NCBI RefSeq assembly: GCF_021502575.1
Contig: NZ_JAKFGN010000002.1
Coordinates: 124,001 to 188,000 of the forward strand
Source: Bradyrhizobium sp. G127
GTDB taxonomy: Bacteria; Pseudomonadota; Alphaproteobacteria; Rhizobiales; Xanthobacteraceae
DNA length: 64,000 nucleotides
Direction of reading: 5' to 3'
The position numbers were made by a program, and so were the translations under genes. Position 1 is the first letter of the stretch. Every line of letters starts with the position of its first letter. Below, piece by piece: positions 30,419 to 38,170 of this stretch. A model generated the notes under the pieces. That model did not search any database and was not told where the DNA came from. It saw nothing but the letters and a program-made list of their open reading frames with translations.

Positions 30419-31118
30419 TGGCTTCCTCCAAAAGTATTTTATTCATGCCATTAGGAAATCGCTGCGCAACATTCCCGCCCTCACCGAGATGTTTTACTTC
30501 CAGATCATCAACGTGCTGCCGGAACGCTTCAAGAACGCCGCTCTCACCCTTGTTTAAGTGACGTCGGTTCGCATCAAGTATAGCTAATACCTTCCGGTTG
30601 TTCGGCAGAATGATCGAACGCATCTTGCGCTGCCAAGCCTTAGCATCGTCGCTTTCGGGATTTTCACGATAATCATTATCGGGTCCGTACTTCTCGAAAA
30701 TCGCTCGGTTCTCAGCGAGCGCCGGTTCGAGAGCCTTTCGTGCGGTCGCGCGATCTGAATACTCGAAGGCACCGAAAAGCGCCGCGATGCGCTCGACGTG
30801 CTTGCGTTTCCAGTCCTGCATAAGCGCATCCGGAAAATCCTCAGGGACCTTATCGACCATGGTGTGGCAATTTGCGCAAAGCAAAATCAGATTGCCATAC
30901 GCGCCCTTATCTTCTTGCGATACCGAAGCGTCGCCACGAGGGCCATCGCCACTCGCCGCGATGATATGCGCCATTTCGGCTAAGTGAATATTCTTCGAGC
31001 CTGTATCAACGAAAAGCCGGTTCGCACAATCAGGTCTTTGGCAATATCCGCCGGAGTCAGCAAACAACCTCAGCTTTGTTTGCGTATCTGGATTGGCCTG
31101 TCCTCGGCTGCAACTCAT
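30408..31118 (-). CDS. HNH endonuclease, first gene of cassette
   Basis: 236 residues. A zinc-type HNH domain fills residues about 18-110: YCQRPDCANRL (Cys pair), EMAHIIAASGDGP (first His) and GNLILLCANCHTMVDK (Asn, second Cys pair, His). This is a DNA-cutting nuclease fold seen in restriction and defence proteins. The C-terminal 120 residues (after LFGAFEYSD) are helical and not recognised; they may sense or bind a partner. ATG at 31118 is preferred; a TTG at 31127 is possible. A likely promoter sits just upstream. Confidence 0.82.
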   Translation of the reverse strand: MSCSRGQANPDTQTKLRLFADSGGYCQRPDCANRLFVDTGSKNIHLAEMAHIIAASGDGPRGDASVSQEDKGAYGNLILLCANCHTMVDKVPEDFPDALMQDWKRKHVERIAALFGAFEYSDRATARKALEPALAENRAIFEKYGPDNDYRENPESDDAKAWQRKMRSIILPNNRKVLAILDANRRHLNKGESGVLEAFRQHVDDLEVKHLGEGGNVAQRFPNGMNKILLEEASGS

Positions 31119-31151
31119 AGCTAGCAATCCAATTCCACGGTTGACTGAACA

Positions 31152-31181
31152 ATCATATGGTCGGGGCTAAATCTGGCGCAA
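31152..31181 (-). promoter_or_regulatory. Possible sigma70 promoter of the HNH cassette
   Basis: On the minus strand TTGCGC (31181-31176), an 18-base spacer and TATGAT (31157-31152), about 34 bases upstream of the HNH start. Close to consensus at -10, moderate at -35. Confidence 0.35.
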
Positions 31182-31220
31182 TAGAACAACTTTGTTTCTC
31201 AGACCGTAGATACAGGCGTA

Positions 31221-32189
31221 TCAGGAAACCAGAGCATTTTCACCGCTCGACGGCAGAAAATGAGCAATGGGGATGTTCTTGAGAAACGGCCCGGATCCGT
31301 AGTTCTGGATAAACGCCTGAACGCATAAGCTACCCGATGCATCATAGGCGTTCGCGCGCCAGTGAACTTGTCCGGTACGGCGGTCGTCGGGTCCCCATTC
31401 TTGCCGCCGCTCCCCGAAACGCTTGTTCAGGCTATGACGACCTAGCCGCTCAATATCAACGTCGCGCAAAATGAGATGCTTCTGCCAGAAGGCGCGGAAG
31501 TCGAACGCGAGCAAATCCGCGATGCTGGCAATACCAATGTCGCGTACGGCGCGAGTTGAGCAAATCCGATATTCGATATGCAGGCAATCGACCTCGCCGG
31601 TGACCGGGCTGGGTTTCGAGATGTACCCGCTGACGTATTTGCCATTCCAGCGGCGGCCGGTGGACATGCCGCCGTTGTCAAACTCAACGGACTCATGCTT
31701 GCCGTTCCAAAGCTGCACGAAGCATCGCTTGAACGCGGCGAACGCCTTCCTCAAGATCTGTTCGTCGGGAAGAATGATGTCGAGCGCGATTTCGAGATAG
31801 ACGATCCGTGGCGGATTACGGTCACGCTTCGGCAAAGCGCCGTTGCTTTTCGGTATGCGGTCATCGCGTGAGGCGAGGAATGTGAGGGCCACGAGGTTTG
31901 CGCCGACAACCTGAACCTGCTCGCGGTAGGGAAAGATGTTCAACTGACGGAATGCGCCGTTCGCATCTCTTATCCATTCGCCATGATAACGAACGTCGAG
32001 GCTTTGGCAGTTGTCCGCGAGATGCTGACGTTCTTCCGGTGTCAGCTTTCGCTTGAAATGAGAACGACCGGAGTGCGCGTAACCGTAAACATCGAGCGGC
32101 GCGAGCGCGGCAAGTATGTCGGCGGCGGTGGGCGCGGCGCGAGTCGAGCGGCGGACCCGGTCTGGTTTTGGTGGGGTCGCCGCGCGCAT
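31221..32189 (-). CDS. Possible replication-initiation protein of the element
   Basis: 322 residues from the ATG at 32189 with GGAAGGG upstream. No family is certain. The pairing of a strand such as VYLEIALDIIL (about 125-140) with VDCLHIEYRICSTRAVRDIG (about 205-225) is reminiscent of Rep-type initiators of small plasmids and filamentous phages, which have two strands of that kind around a catalytic region. No HUH motif could be seen. Its place directly beside a hairpin-rich non-coding region supports a replication role, but this is inference. An unknown phage-type protein is the alternative. Confidence 0.35.
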   Translation of the reverse strand: MRAATPPKPDRVRRSTRAAPTAADILAALAPLDVYGYAHSGRSHFKRKLTPEERQHLADNCQSLDVRYHGEWIRDANGAFRQLNIFPYREQVQVVGANLVALTFLASRDDRIPKSNGALPKRDRNPPRIVYLEIALDIILPDEQILRKAFAAFKRCFVQLWNGKHESVEFDNGGMSTGRRWNGKYVSGYISKPSPVTGEVDCLHIEYRICSTRAVRDIGIASIADLLAFDFRAFWQKHLILRDVDIERLGRHSLNKRFGERRQEWGPDDRRTGQVHWRANAYDASGSLCVQAFIQNYGSGPFLKNIPIAHFLPSSGENALVS

Positions 32190-32435
32190 GAAGGCCCTTC
32201 CGAGGCTGAATTTTTACAGTGATGCCCGGCCCCGCCGGGGTCCGGGAAGTTCAAGAAACACCGGCTAGCCGGGCCTTCTTTGAGCGCCGCATCCCGATTT
32301 CGGGGGTTCTCCCCGGCCTCAGAACGCGGTTTGTCGGGGCACACGCGGCCGCTGAGGGGCCTTCCGGCCCGGCCTGCGGCAACGTCCTGACCGGGAGCCT
32401 CGAAAGCGGCCGTCCGTTCGCGACAAGCCGTTCTC

Positions 32436-32455
32436 AAAAATCCCGCTTTGCGGGA
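32436..32455 (-). terminator. Rho-independent terminator downstream of the 297-aa gene
   Basis: On the minus strand a six-base stem TCCCGC / GCGGGA with an AAA loop, followed directly by five T residues. It lies 250 bases after the 297-aa gene stop and would close the integrase-side transcript before the possible rep gene. Confidence 0.5.
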
Positions 32456-32471
32456 CCTTCAGGCGAACGCA

Positions 32472-32506
32472 ACCGGCGGGTGCGCTAGGGTACTTCACCC
32501 GCCGGT
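32472..32506. repeat. Perfect 11-bp inverted repeat with 13-base loop
   Basis: ACCGGCGGGTG (32472-32482) and CACCCGCCGGT (32496-32506) around CGCTAGGGTACTT. Too long for chance in a short region; candidate origin, protein-binding site or structured RNA. Confidence 0.6.
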
Positions 32507-32702
32507 CACGGCGCGCGAAGGAAGCCCCGCCGCGCGCTAGGTGTTCGCCGCGCTTCAAAGGAGTCCCAAGCCGCGAACGTGTCAGCGGTTAGTTTCTATG
32601 TCGAGGCCACTCACTGACTAACGCCTCGGCAGCGCAGGTAGTTGTCAGACCCCGCTGCTAGCATCCGCTGAGAGACGGCGTTACTGACCCCAGCGAATTC
32701 GA

Positions 32703-33596
32703 TTACGCGGCGGCCGTGCGAGCGGTTTCCTTCTTCATGATCTTGACCGATAGGACCGCGCAGGGATCGGCTGTGGGGCGGCGGGCAAGGAAAACATCAT
32801 CCTGCGCGGCTTCCGAAATTAAATATTCCTCGATGGACTCCAGTTCTCGCAAACGGGTACGAATTTCGACGAGTCGCTCCGCTCTCGCATCGGCGGTCAT
32901 GACGAGTCGATGCTGCGCCTGAGCAGCGTCATGCGCCTCAACCATATCGATGACCTTTCGCAGAAACCTATCGCGATCCAGAAAGACCATCGCCGCTGCG
33001 AGGTTCGCCTTCGGCGTGAATGAACCTTCGACCGAAAAATCCAATTCGAACGCATCGCGCGAGATTTTCAGGCGCGGTTTGGTCTTAGCATCCAAACCGT
33101 CCACATATCGCTCAACCAACTTTAGCTTTTCGGTCATGCTCGGATGGCTGTTATGGACTGCGTGGTGCTCGGAACTGAGCGTCGCAATCTCTTGTCGAAC
33201 ACGGCCGATTGCACTCATGTAGGTTTCGCCATCGCCCAACGTCAATTTGACGGCGGGCGTATCGACCAGCTTCACGTCAGGGCTGAGGGTCGTCAACCAG
33301 TGCTCAATATGGGCGATGAGTTGCATCGCGGTCGCAGCCTTCGCGTGCTGAACACCAGCGTGAGCCTGAAGCCGATCGATCTCAGCTTGCAACTCTTTCG
33401 CCTCGACGCTCATCGCGCCCGGCGGCCTTTCGCTGCCATGGGGCGGTGGTGGCGGTGACGGCGCGTGTGCCAAACTGGCCCGCATCTCGGCCGCGCGCAA
33501 ACTAGCGTTGTTCGCGATGGCCCTGAGGTCGGCAGTCCACGCGGTGAGCGCGTTCATTTTGGCGGCCGCCTTTTTTGTAAGGATGGCGCTGCTCAT
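32703..33596 (-). CDS. Coiled-coil protein of the element, 297 aa
   Basis: Function not recognised. The N-terminal 80 residues are alanine-rich with a PSPPPPPHG stretch that is probably disordered; residues about 60-110 (EAKELQAEIDRLQAHAGV) and 240-265 (AERLVEIRTRLRELES) look like coiled coils around a globular centre. It may be a structural or DNA-associated protein of the element. The start overlaps the stop of the 130-aa gene by four bases (ATGA). Confidence 0.5.
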   Translation of the reverse strand: MSSAILTKKAAAKMNALTAWTADLRAIANNASLRAAEMRASLAHAPSPPPPPHGSERPPGAMSVEAKELQAEIDRLQAHAGVQHAKAATAMQLIAHIEHWLTTLSPDVKLVDTPAVKLTLGDGETYMSAIGRVRQEIATLSSEHHAVHNSHPSMTEKLKLVERYVDGLDAKTKPRLKISRDAFELDFSVEGSFTPKANLAAAMVFLDRDRFLRKVIDMVEAHDAAQAQHRLVMTADARAERLVEIRTRLRELESIEEYLISEAAQDDVFLARRPTADPCAVLSVKIMKKETARTAAA

Positions 33597-33985
33597 CGCG
33601 CTACACCCGAATAAGCGGCTTCGAGCCGACGATTGCGGGCCTCGTATGCATCCTCACGCGCATCGCCGGTATTGATCGGCGCGCGCTCAACATCGGCCGC
33701 CAGTGGCGGCACGTCGCGATAAGCGTTCGAAAGCCGCGCCTTCTGCGCATCGTACATATCCGCGCGGCGGTCGCGTTCAGCGTCGTTGAGCGTTACCGCG
33801 CCGGGCCGGTGCAGCGGCGCGGCGGACGTCATGCTATCCTGCAAGACGGCCCGCTGAAGCGGGTCCATCGAGTCCATGAACTGCACGCCGCCGAAGCTGA
33901 TAGTCTCGCCATCAGCCGCCACATAGCCGGGTTCGACATCGCGCACGTATTTCCCGTTTCGATATAGCTTGGCAGGCTTCTTCAT
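33593..33985 (-). CDS. Hypothetical protein of the element, 130 aa
   Basis: Begins at the ATG at 33985 with GAGGACC as Shine-Dalgarno. The N-terminus MKKPAKLYRNGKYVRDVEPG is followed by a charged, Ala/Asp/Arg-rich tail (DAERDRRADMYDAQKARLSN) that is probably helical or disordered. No family recognised. It lies two bases after the AlpA-like gene and overlaps the 297-aa gene, so all are one transcript. Confidence 0.5.
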   Translation of the reverse strand: MKKPAKLYRNGKYVRDVEPGYVAADGETISFGGVQFMDSMDPLQRAVLQDSMTSAAPLHRPGAVTLNDAERDRRADMYDAQKARLSNAYRDVPPLAADVERAPINTGDAREDAYEARNRRLEAAYSGVAR

Positions 33986-33987
33986 TA

Positions 33988-34305
33988 TCAGGTCCTCGCT
34001 GAGCGCCGACCATCGGCGCGGGTTGATTTCGTGCTGCGCTGAACGCGCGCCGTTTTCGGCGGGCGACAGCCGCGCTGGCGGGTAGCTTCGGGAGTCTCGT
34101 TCTTGGTTGCTTCGATTTTTGCGTAAAGCCACGCCTGCACGTCTGACAGACTCCAGCCCACGCGCTTTGCTCCGAGTGCTATTGGCCTCGGAAATTCATC
34201 CTTCGCGATAAGCGCATAAATGCTCGACTCCGGCAGGCCGGTCATGCCGATGACATCGGGCAATCGCAAAATGCTGATGAGCGGGCGGGCTTGTTCTGAA
34301 CTCAA
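33988..34305 (-). CDS. AlpA-family transcriptional regulator / excisionase
   Basis: 105 residues. The first 65 form the MerR-like winged helix of AlpA/Cox-type proteins: ILRLPDVIGMTGLPESSIYALI, FPRPIALGAKRVGWSLSDVQAWL. Such proteins activate the integrase or act as directionality factors in P4-like elements. The basic tail (residues 80-105, TARVQRSTKSTRADGRRS) is unusual. Its place in the integrase transcript fits control of excision. Confidence 0.85.
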   Translation of the reverse strand: MSSEQARPLISILRLPDVIGMTGLPESSIYALIAKDEFPRPIALGAKRVGWSLSDVQAWLYAKIEATKNETPEATRQRGCRPPKTARVQRSTKSTRADGRRSART

Positions 34306-34367
34306 CTGTCGGCTCCATCGCTAGACGCGACAAAACCTCTATCCAAACCTAAGCACGAAATATTCGG

Positions 34368-34949
34368 CTATCTACCGGGCTTGGATTTTACCGCATGGGC
34401 GGTGAGCGCAGCGACCAGTTCGTTGGTGATCGAAGGCGCAAGCGGCCACAACTCATCCTGAATGATGCGTTCGATGTTTTTACTCACCTTGCGGCCATAC
34501 GGATGTCCCCGCGAGTTCTTGCCTTTGCCGATCAAGCTGCCCTTTTTCAACGGTGGCTTCAGACCGCGCGCGAATTCCTCGTTCGCATGTTTGAGGACGC
34601 TCGCTTCCAACACCTCAAGTTCAGCGCGCGTGAGACGGCGCGGCTGGGGCAGGAAGCGGTCGCGTGCCGCGTGCATGAACCACACCGCGATTTGTTTAGC
34701 TTCCTGTTCCGCGTTCGCGGCCCCCGAAGGCCGACCGGCGCGGTGTTCTGAAAGCTGCAACAGCAACAGGGCCAGTGAGGCGCGGCCTTGCCGGGTGATC
34801 GGCTTGTTTCCGTTGATATGCTCGATCAGGTCATCCCATTCGCCGTCCCGTGCACGGATGACGAGGCCGGAAAGGTGGTCGAGCGTTTTCGTTTTTGTTG
34901 GCCGCGTCGGGCTGCATTGGGCAAGCACCTTTTCAAAGCGGGAGGACAT
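34368..34949 (-). CDS. Hypothetical protein of the element, 193 aa
   Basis: Follows the integrase; its ATG (34949-34947) shares a base with the integrase stop (TGATG), implying re-initiation. Mostly helical and basic; the segment GSLIGKGKNSRGHPYGRKVSKNIE is strongly positive and could bind nucleic acid. I recognise no family. Proteins of this size commonly sit beside P4-type integrases and may help regulation or excision. Confidence 0.5.
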   Translation of the reverse strand: MSSRFEKVLAQCSPTRPTKTKTLDHLSGLVIRARDGEWDDLIEHINGNKPITRQGRASLALLLLQLSEHRAGRPSGAANAEQEAKQIAVWFMHAARDRFLPQPRRLTRAELEVLEASVLKHANEEFARGLKPPLKKGSLIGKGKNSRGHPYGRKVSKNIERIIQDELWPLAPSITNELVAALTAHAVKSKPGR

Positions 34950-36193
34950 CACGCGCGTTCCTTCTTTCTAAACGGCGTCACCACGCCATCACGCTTCGCC
35001 GGTGGCTGAGCGCAGAAGCCTTCCCAATCTCGCATCAACTTGCGGCGCTTCTCTAGGAGTACGCCCCGTCTATAAGCCCGTTCCGTTTCGTCCTTCACGA
35101 CGTGGAACAGTGCCATCTCACTCACAATATTATCTGCCCGCGTGCACTCCGACGCCCAATCCTTGAAGGAAGACCTAAATCCGTGAACGGTGAAATCGCT
35201 CCGCATATCATGAAGCAGATTGAGCATCGCCATGTTGCTCAGCGGATAGCGCAGCTTGCCTCCGGGGAACACGTAAGGGCTGTCGTCGGTGCGCTCGCGA
35301 AAACTATCCAAGATTTCCAGCGCGCGTTTACAGAGCGGGACGAACCTAGGCTTGCCGTCAGTGATTTTGACATCAGCGCGCTCAGCCGGGACCGTCCACA
35401 ACTTCGCGTCGAAATCGAACTCATCCCAAACCGCACCGATTGTTGCGCTGGTGCGGACGGCGGTGAGGACGGTGAACTCAAGCGCGCGGGCGCTGGTGCT
35501 GTTCTTGATGCGCAGTTCGGCCATGAACTGCGGAACATCCGCATACGGCATCGCGGGGTGATTTTTGACCGGCGCAACGTCCGCGCGCTTCGGCAGCACA
35601 TGCTTGAGGTTGGCGCGCCAGCGTGCGGGATTTTCACCGGTGCGAAGGCCCTCGACCTTTGCCGCATCCAAGATGTTCTCGATCCGTGACCGTATGCGGT
35701 TCGCGGTTTCGGTTTTGCCGTTCCAGATCGGCCGCAGAATTTTGAGGATGTGGCTTTGGTCGAGGCTGTCAATCGGCAGGTCGCCTATGACGGGGTAGGC
35801 GTAGGTCGTGAGGGTGTTGGTCCATTGCTGGCGGTGCTTCGGATTTTTCCAACCGGGAGACTGCGCCTTGATGTAGTCCGTGGCGAATGCCTTGAACGAC
35901 ACGCCCCTCAGTTTCTCAGCGCGCTTTTCGACGATGAGATCGACGCCGTCACGTACCAGCTTCCGCAGATCGGCGGCGCGTTCGCGCGCTTCCTTCAGCG
36001 TGACATCGGGATAAGCCCCGAGTCCGTGCCAGCGAACGCGCCCGCCGATGACATAACGAAAAATCCACGAGCGCGTTCCGGACTTCGACACCTGAAGCCA
36101 GAGGCCGCCGCCGTCCGAATATCGCCGGTGAGCTTCAAGGCCATGCTTCAGCTTCGCTGAGGTCAATCGGTGCAGGGCGGTATTCGTGGCCAT
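34949..36193 (-). CDS. int: P4-type tyrosine site-specific integrase
   Basis: 414 residues from the ATG at 36193; a TTG at 36205 is an alternative. N-terminal DUF4102-type domain (KLKHGLEAHRRYSDGGGLWLQV, YPDVTLKEARERA), SAM-like core-binding domain, and a catalytic domain with the first Arg in LTAVRTSATIGAVWDEFD, HGFRSSFKDWASE (His and second Arg), and LFHVVKDETERAYRRG (His and the nucleophilic Tyr). All catalytic residues appear intact. It would recombine the element at the tRNA-Ser 3' end and sits within 170 bases of the right repeat. Confidence 0.93.
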   Translation of the reverse strand: MATNTALHRLTSAKLKHGLEAHRRYSDGGGLWLQVSKSGTRSWIFRYVIGGRVRWHGLGAYPDVTLKEARERAADLRKLVRDGVDLIVEKRAEKLRGVSFKAFATDYIKAQSPGWKNPKHRQQWTNTLTTYAYPVIGDLPIDSLDQSHILKILRPIWNGKTETANRIRSRIENILDAAKVEGLRTGENPARWRANLKHVLPKRADVAPVKNHPAMPYADVPQFMAELRIKNSTSARALEFTVLTAVRTSATIGAVWDEFDFDAKLWTVPAERADVKITDGKPRFVPLCKRALEILDSFRERTDDSPYVFPGGKLRYPLSNMAMLNLLHDMRSDFTVHGFRSSFKDWASECTRADNIVSEMALFHVVKDETERAYRRGVLLEKRRKLMRDWEGFCAQPPAKRDGVVTPFRKKERA

Positions 36194-36202
36194 GGAAAAT
36201 CC

Positions 36203-36224
36203 CAACGTACATGTCTACGTACAC
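36203..36224. promoter_or_regulatory. Possible integrase arm-type binding sites near attR
   Basis: CAACGTACATG (36203-36213) and CTACGTACAC (36215-36224) are near repeats of each other; the second recurs exactly at 29360-29369 near the other end of the element. Repeats at both ends inside the att sites are typical of integrase arm sites. Confidence 0.35.
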
Positions 36225-36250
36225 GCGAGCGCGCGCAGTGGTGAAAACCC

Positions 36251-36278
36251 CTTAGAGCTAGCTGGACGATAAAGTCAA
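36251..36278 (-). promoter_or_regulatory. Possible sigma70 promoter of the integrase operon
   Basis: On the minus strand TTGACT (36278-36273), a 16-base spacer and TCTAAG (36256-36251), about 60 bases upstream of the integrase ATG. Good -35, modest -10. Confidence 0.3.
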
Positions 36279-36344
36279 TGAAAACGGGGTGTTAGTGCGG
36301 CCTCAGTGTTCTAGCTGGTTCTAGCCAGATATAGAATAGGCGGA

Positions 36345-36359
36345 CACCCCTTCCGCCAA
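36345..36359 (+). repeat. Right attachment repeat (attR)
   Basis: CACCCCTTCCGCCAA, exact copy of the tRNA-Ser 3' end at 29282-29296, marking the right boundary of the element. Confidence 0.88.
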
Positions 36360-36398
36360 GCTTTAGCCGTTCGAATGGTTCGCCAGTTTCTGCCATAT

Positions 36399-36620
36399 CT
36401 ACGCGGCAGATCCGCGCGCGGAAGTGATGGTCAGCATGGAGAATATCTCGGAGATCGGAACATGAAACCTGATCGGCTTCAGCTTTAGCTGGAAGGTCAT
36501 GATCGGTTCGTGGCAACGCAGCCCCTTCCCGCCCTTTACCAGACCCAGATCGCGTATCAGCTTAAAGGTTTTACCGTCAGCCATTCGCACAAGACGAACA
36601 TTCTCAAAATAACTGAGCAT
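36399..36620 (-). CDS. Small hypothetical protein, 73 aa
   Basis: Begins at an ATG at 36620 with a strong AAGGAG Shine-Dalgarno eight bases upstream, which is the main reason to call it. The sequence (MLSYFENVRLVRMADGKTFK at the start) has no recognisable motif. It lies just outside the attR repeat and may be chromosomal or the remnant of another insertion. Confidence 0.4.
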   Translation of the reverse strand: MLSYFENVRLVRMADGKTFKLIRDLGLVKGGKGLRCHEPIMTFQLKLKPIRFHVPISEIFSMLTITSARGSAA

Positions 36621-36765
36621 TCGCGCTCTCCTTGTCCCAAGAAGAGCAGCGGTTCATTACGATTCGGTCAATGCTTGACCGCGATAGAATCGGCTTCCGA
36701 CTGCCATCCAACAGCGAACCTCCGTCATCGATGGTCCCTCACTAATCTGGCGACAATACTTCCGC

Positions 36766-37170
36766 TTACTGCGCCCCTGTCTCCTTGTCGAACTTATGCG
36801 CCAGCCAGGACGAAATCGTCGCAGGTATAAATCCAACGAGCCCGTAGAGCGCATAGTGCTTAAGGCCGGTCTCGGTGCCCAATGTTCCATACAGGAACGC
36901 CGTCGCCGCAAAGGCAACGAGGCCGGTCAATAACATCCGAACACTCGGCTTGATGGATCTGACATGCAAAAGAATGTCATCGACCGCGCCAATCATCAGG
37001 GCGGGAATGAATCCGAAAAGATAATTGTAGGGCACGGTCTTGACGACAACCGTCAACAGATTTCCGAGAACATTGGGCTTGTCCCAGTATCCGGCAGGCG
37101 CACCGAGCACGAGAAGGAAAAAGCCTGCGACCAGCGGCCCTATCGCCGCGAAAATGACGTATCGTTTCAT
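36766..37170 (-). CDS. Four-span membrane protein (DUF5413-like)
   Basis: 134 residues from the ATG at 37170 (MKRYVIFAAIGPLVAGFFLL). Hydrophobic segments at about 4-24, 50-66, 77-98 and 104-120, ending in a polar tail (HKFDKETGAQ). The N-terminal motif resembles DUF5413 proteins seen in Bradyrhizobium relatives; the identification is tentative. Function unknown; no operon partner. Confidence 0.55.
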   Translation of the reverse strand: MKRYVIFAAIGPLVAGFFLLVLGAPAGYWDKPNVLGNLLTVVVKTVPYNYLFGFIPALMIGAVDDILLHVRSIKPSVRMLLTGLVAFAATAFLYGTLGTETGLKHYALYGLVGFIPATISSWLAHKFDKETGAQ

Positions 37171-37453
37171 CCCACCCCACCCGCTCTGCCCCAGTTTCCG
37201 CGCATGCAAACTGTCCGGCAATATCGCCCCATAAGAAAACGAGATAAGAACGCGCGCAAGCAGCAGTTTCGTTTCATCCTCGCATGTCCAAGAGTGCGCG
37301 CCTGCCGGAAAATGACGCGGAAAGCCGCCGCCCTGGTGTGCTGGCCACACGGTGATGGTTAACGAATCCCTAAACGCCCTTGCCCCGTCTTCGGGCTTTG
37401 ATTCAAATTTTCAGAAACGTCCGCCGGGTATAAACACGCCTCAAGCAGGAGAG

Positions 37454-37726
37454 ATGCCGATGGTCGTCTTCAAGAAAGAAGCCCGCAAACCCCGTCACAG
37501 CATGCGATATCACGCATGGATGCTGCTCGATGGCGGATTTGCAAAACGCCACTGCACGATCCTCGATCTGTCGTCCACCGGCGCGCGTATCAAACTGACC
37601 GACAGTGGATCGATCACTAGCGACCTCAGCCTTGTGCTTACCGGCGACGTGAGGAAGGTGACGCGCTGCCGGCTCGTCTGGCGGAAGGAGTCAGTTATCG
37701 GCGTCGAATTTATTGAACGGACCTGA
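37454..37726 (+). CDS. PilZ-domain protein, probable c-di-GMP receptor
   Basis: 90-residue stand-alone PilZ domain. The c-di-GMP-binding signatures are present: RHSMR (R14-x3-R18) and, on the following strand, DLSSTGARIKL (D-x-S-x-x-G). Such proteins bind cyclic di-GMP and alter motility, cellulose or adhesion. I chose the ATG at 37454 with CAGGAGAG upstream; the frame is open to 37352 but without a ribosome site. It lies 4 kb from the adhesin operon, and any link is only suggestive. Confidence 0.85.
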   Translation: MPMVVFKKEARKPRHSMRYHAWMLLDGGFAKRHCTILDLSSTGARIKLTDSGSITSDLSLVLTGDVRKVTRCRLVWRKESVIGVEFIERT

Positions 37727-37748
37727 CGGGAAGCCGCTCCACTCACCC

Positions 37749-37984
37749 TTAATGGCGAATACGCTTCTTCCTGGCCACAGGCGCGCCGGCATCCGGGGTT
37801 TGGCTCCGGCTCCATCCCAAACGCCAGTTCGCCAAACACGGTCCGCCCAGCCCTGCGCCCTCGCCTGGCATTGCGCCGTTGTTGAATAATAGCACCGCTC
37901 GGTCGCGCCCCATGGATCCCCCATGGATCCCCCTTGGATTCGAACGGTTAGGAACGGCGGACATACGATATCAAACATCGCCAT
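37749..37984 (-). pseudogene. Probable frameshifted DUF3551-like gene remnant
   Basis: On the minus strand one frame reads DPWGATERCYYSTTAQCQARAQG and the next frame continues GLGGPCLANWRLGW with a basic end (APVARKKRIRH). Joined by a one-base shift near 37850 they give the Cys-x(n)-QC...GLGG-x-C pattern of small secreted DUF3551 proteins common in Bradyrhizobium relatives. No signal peptide is left at the N-terminus, so the gene looks decayed. Two 9-base repeats of CCATGGATC-type sequence lie just upstream (37909-37938). Confidence 0.35.
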
Positions 37985-38170
37985 CTCTCAAGGGATCCTG
38001 CCGTGTCATGCAATCACGGTTCGGGGAACACAGTTGCGACGAAGACGTTGAAGGATGAGACATGCACGGACCGCAGGGCCGGCCCGCAATTGATTTTGCA
38101 ATGCAGCAATTCGGCGCGAATCCTGCTTGAATGACAGGTGCTGCCGGGCTTCAAATCAAGGAAGTGTCCC

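Larger units (their letters stand above)
32190..32702. other. Hairpin-rich non-coding region of the element
   Basis: About 510 bases with no convincing gene but several perfect palindromes: CCGGCTAGCCGG (32261-32272), an 11-bp inverted repeat (32472-32506) and a terminator-like stem (32436-32455), together with repeated CCGG/GGCC stretches. Such a stretch beside a possible Rep gene is what a replication origin or packaging/transfer site would look like. Confidence 0.5.
29282..36359. mobile_element. Integrated 7-kb genetic element in tRNA-Ser(UGA)
   Basis: Bounded by a 15-bp direct repeat of the tRNA 3' end. All genes run on the minus strand from a P4-type tyrosine integrase at the right end to a three-gene cassette next to the tRNA. 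It carries an AlpA-like regulator, a possible replication protein and a hairpin-rich non-coding region, but no terminase, capsid, tail, relaxase or conjugation genes. Size and gene order resemble phage satellites or small integrative islands. Codon and base use between 29.4 and 31.1 kb looks visibly lower in G+C than the neighbours. Mobility is inferred, not shown. Confidence 0.88.

Noticed and set aside
29296-36359. Insertion sequence or transposase in the element
   Set aside because: No transposase-like protein and no terminal inverted repeats with target duplication; the element is integrase-type only.
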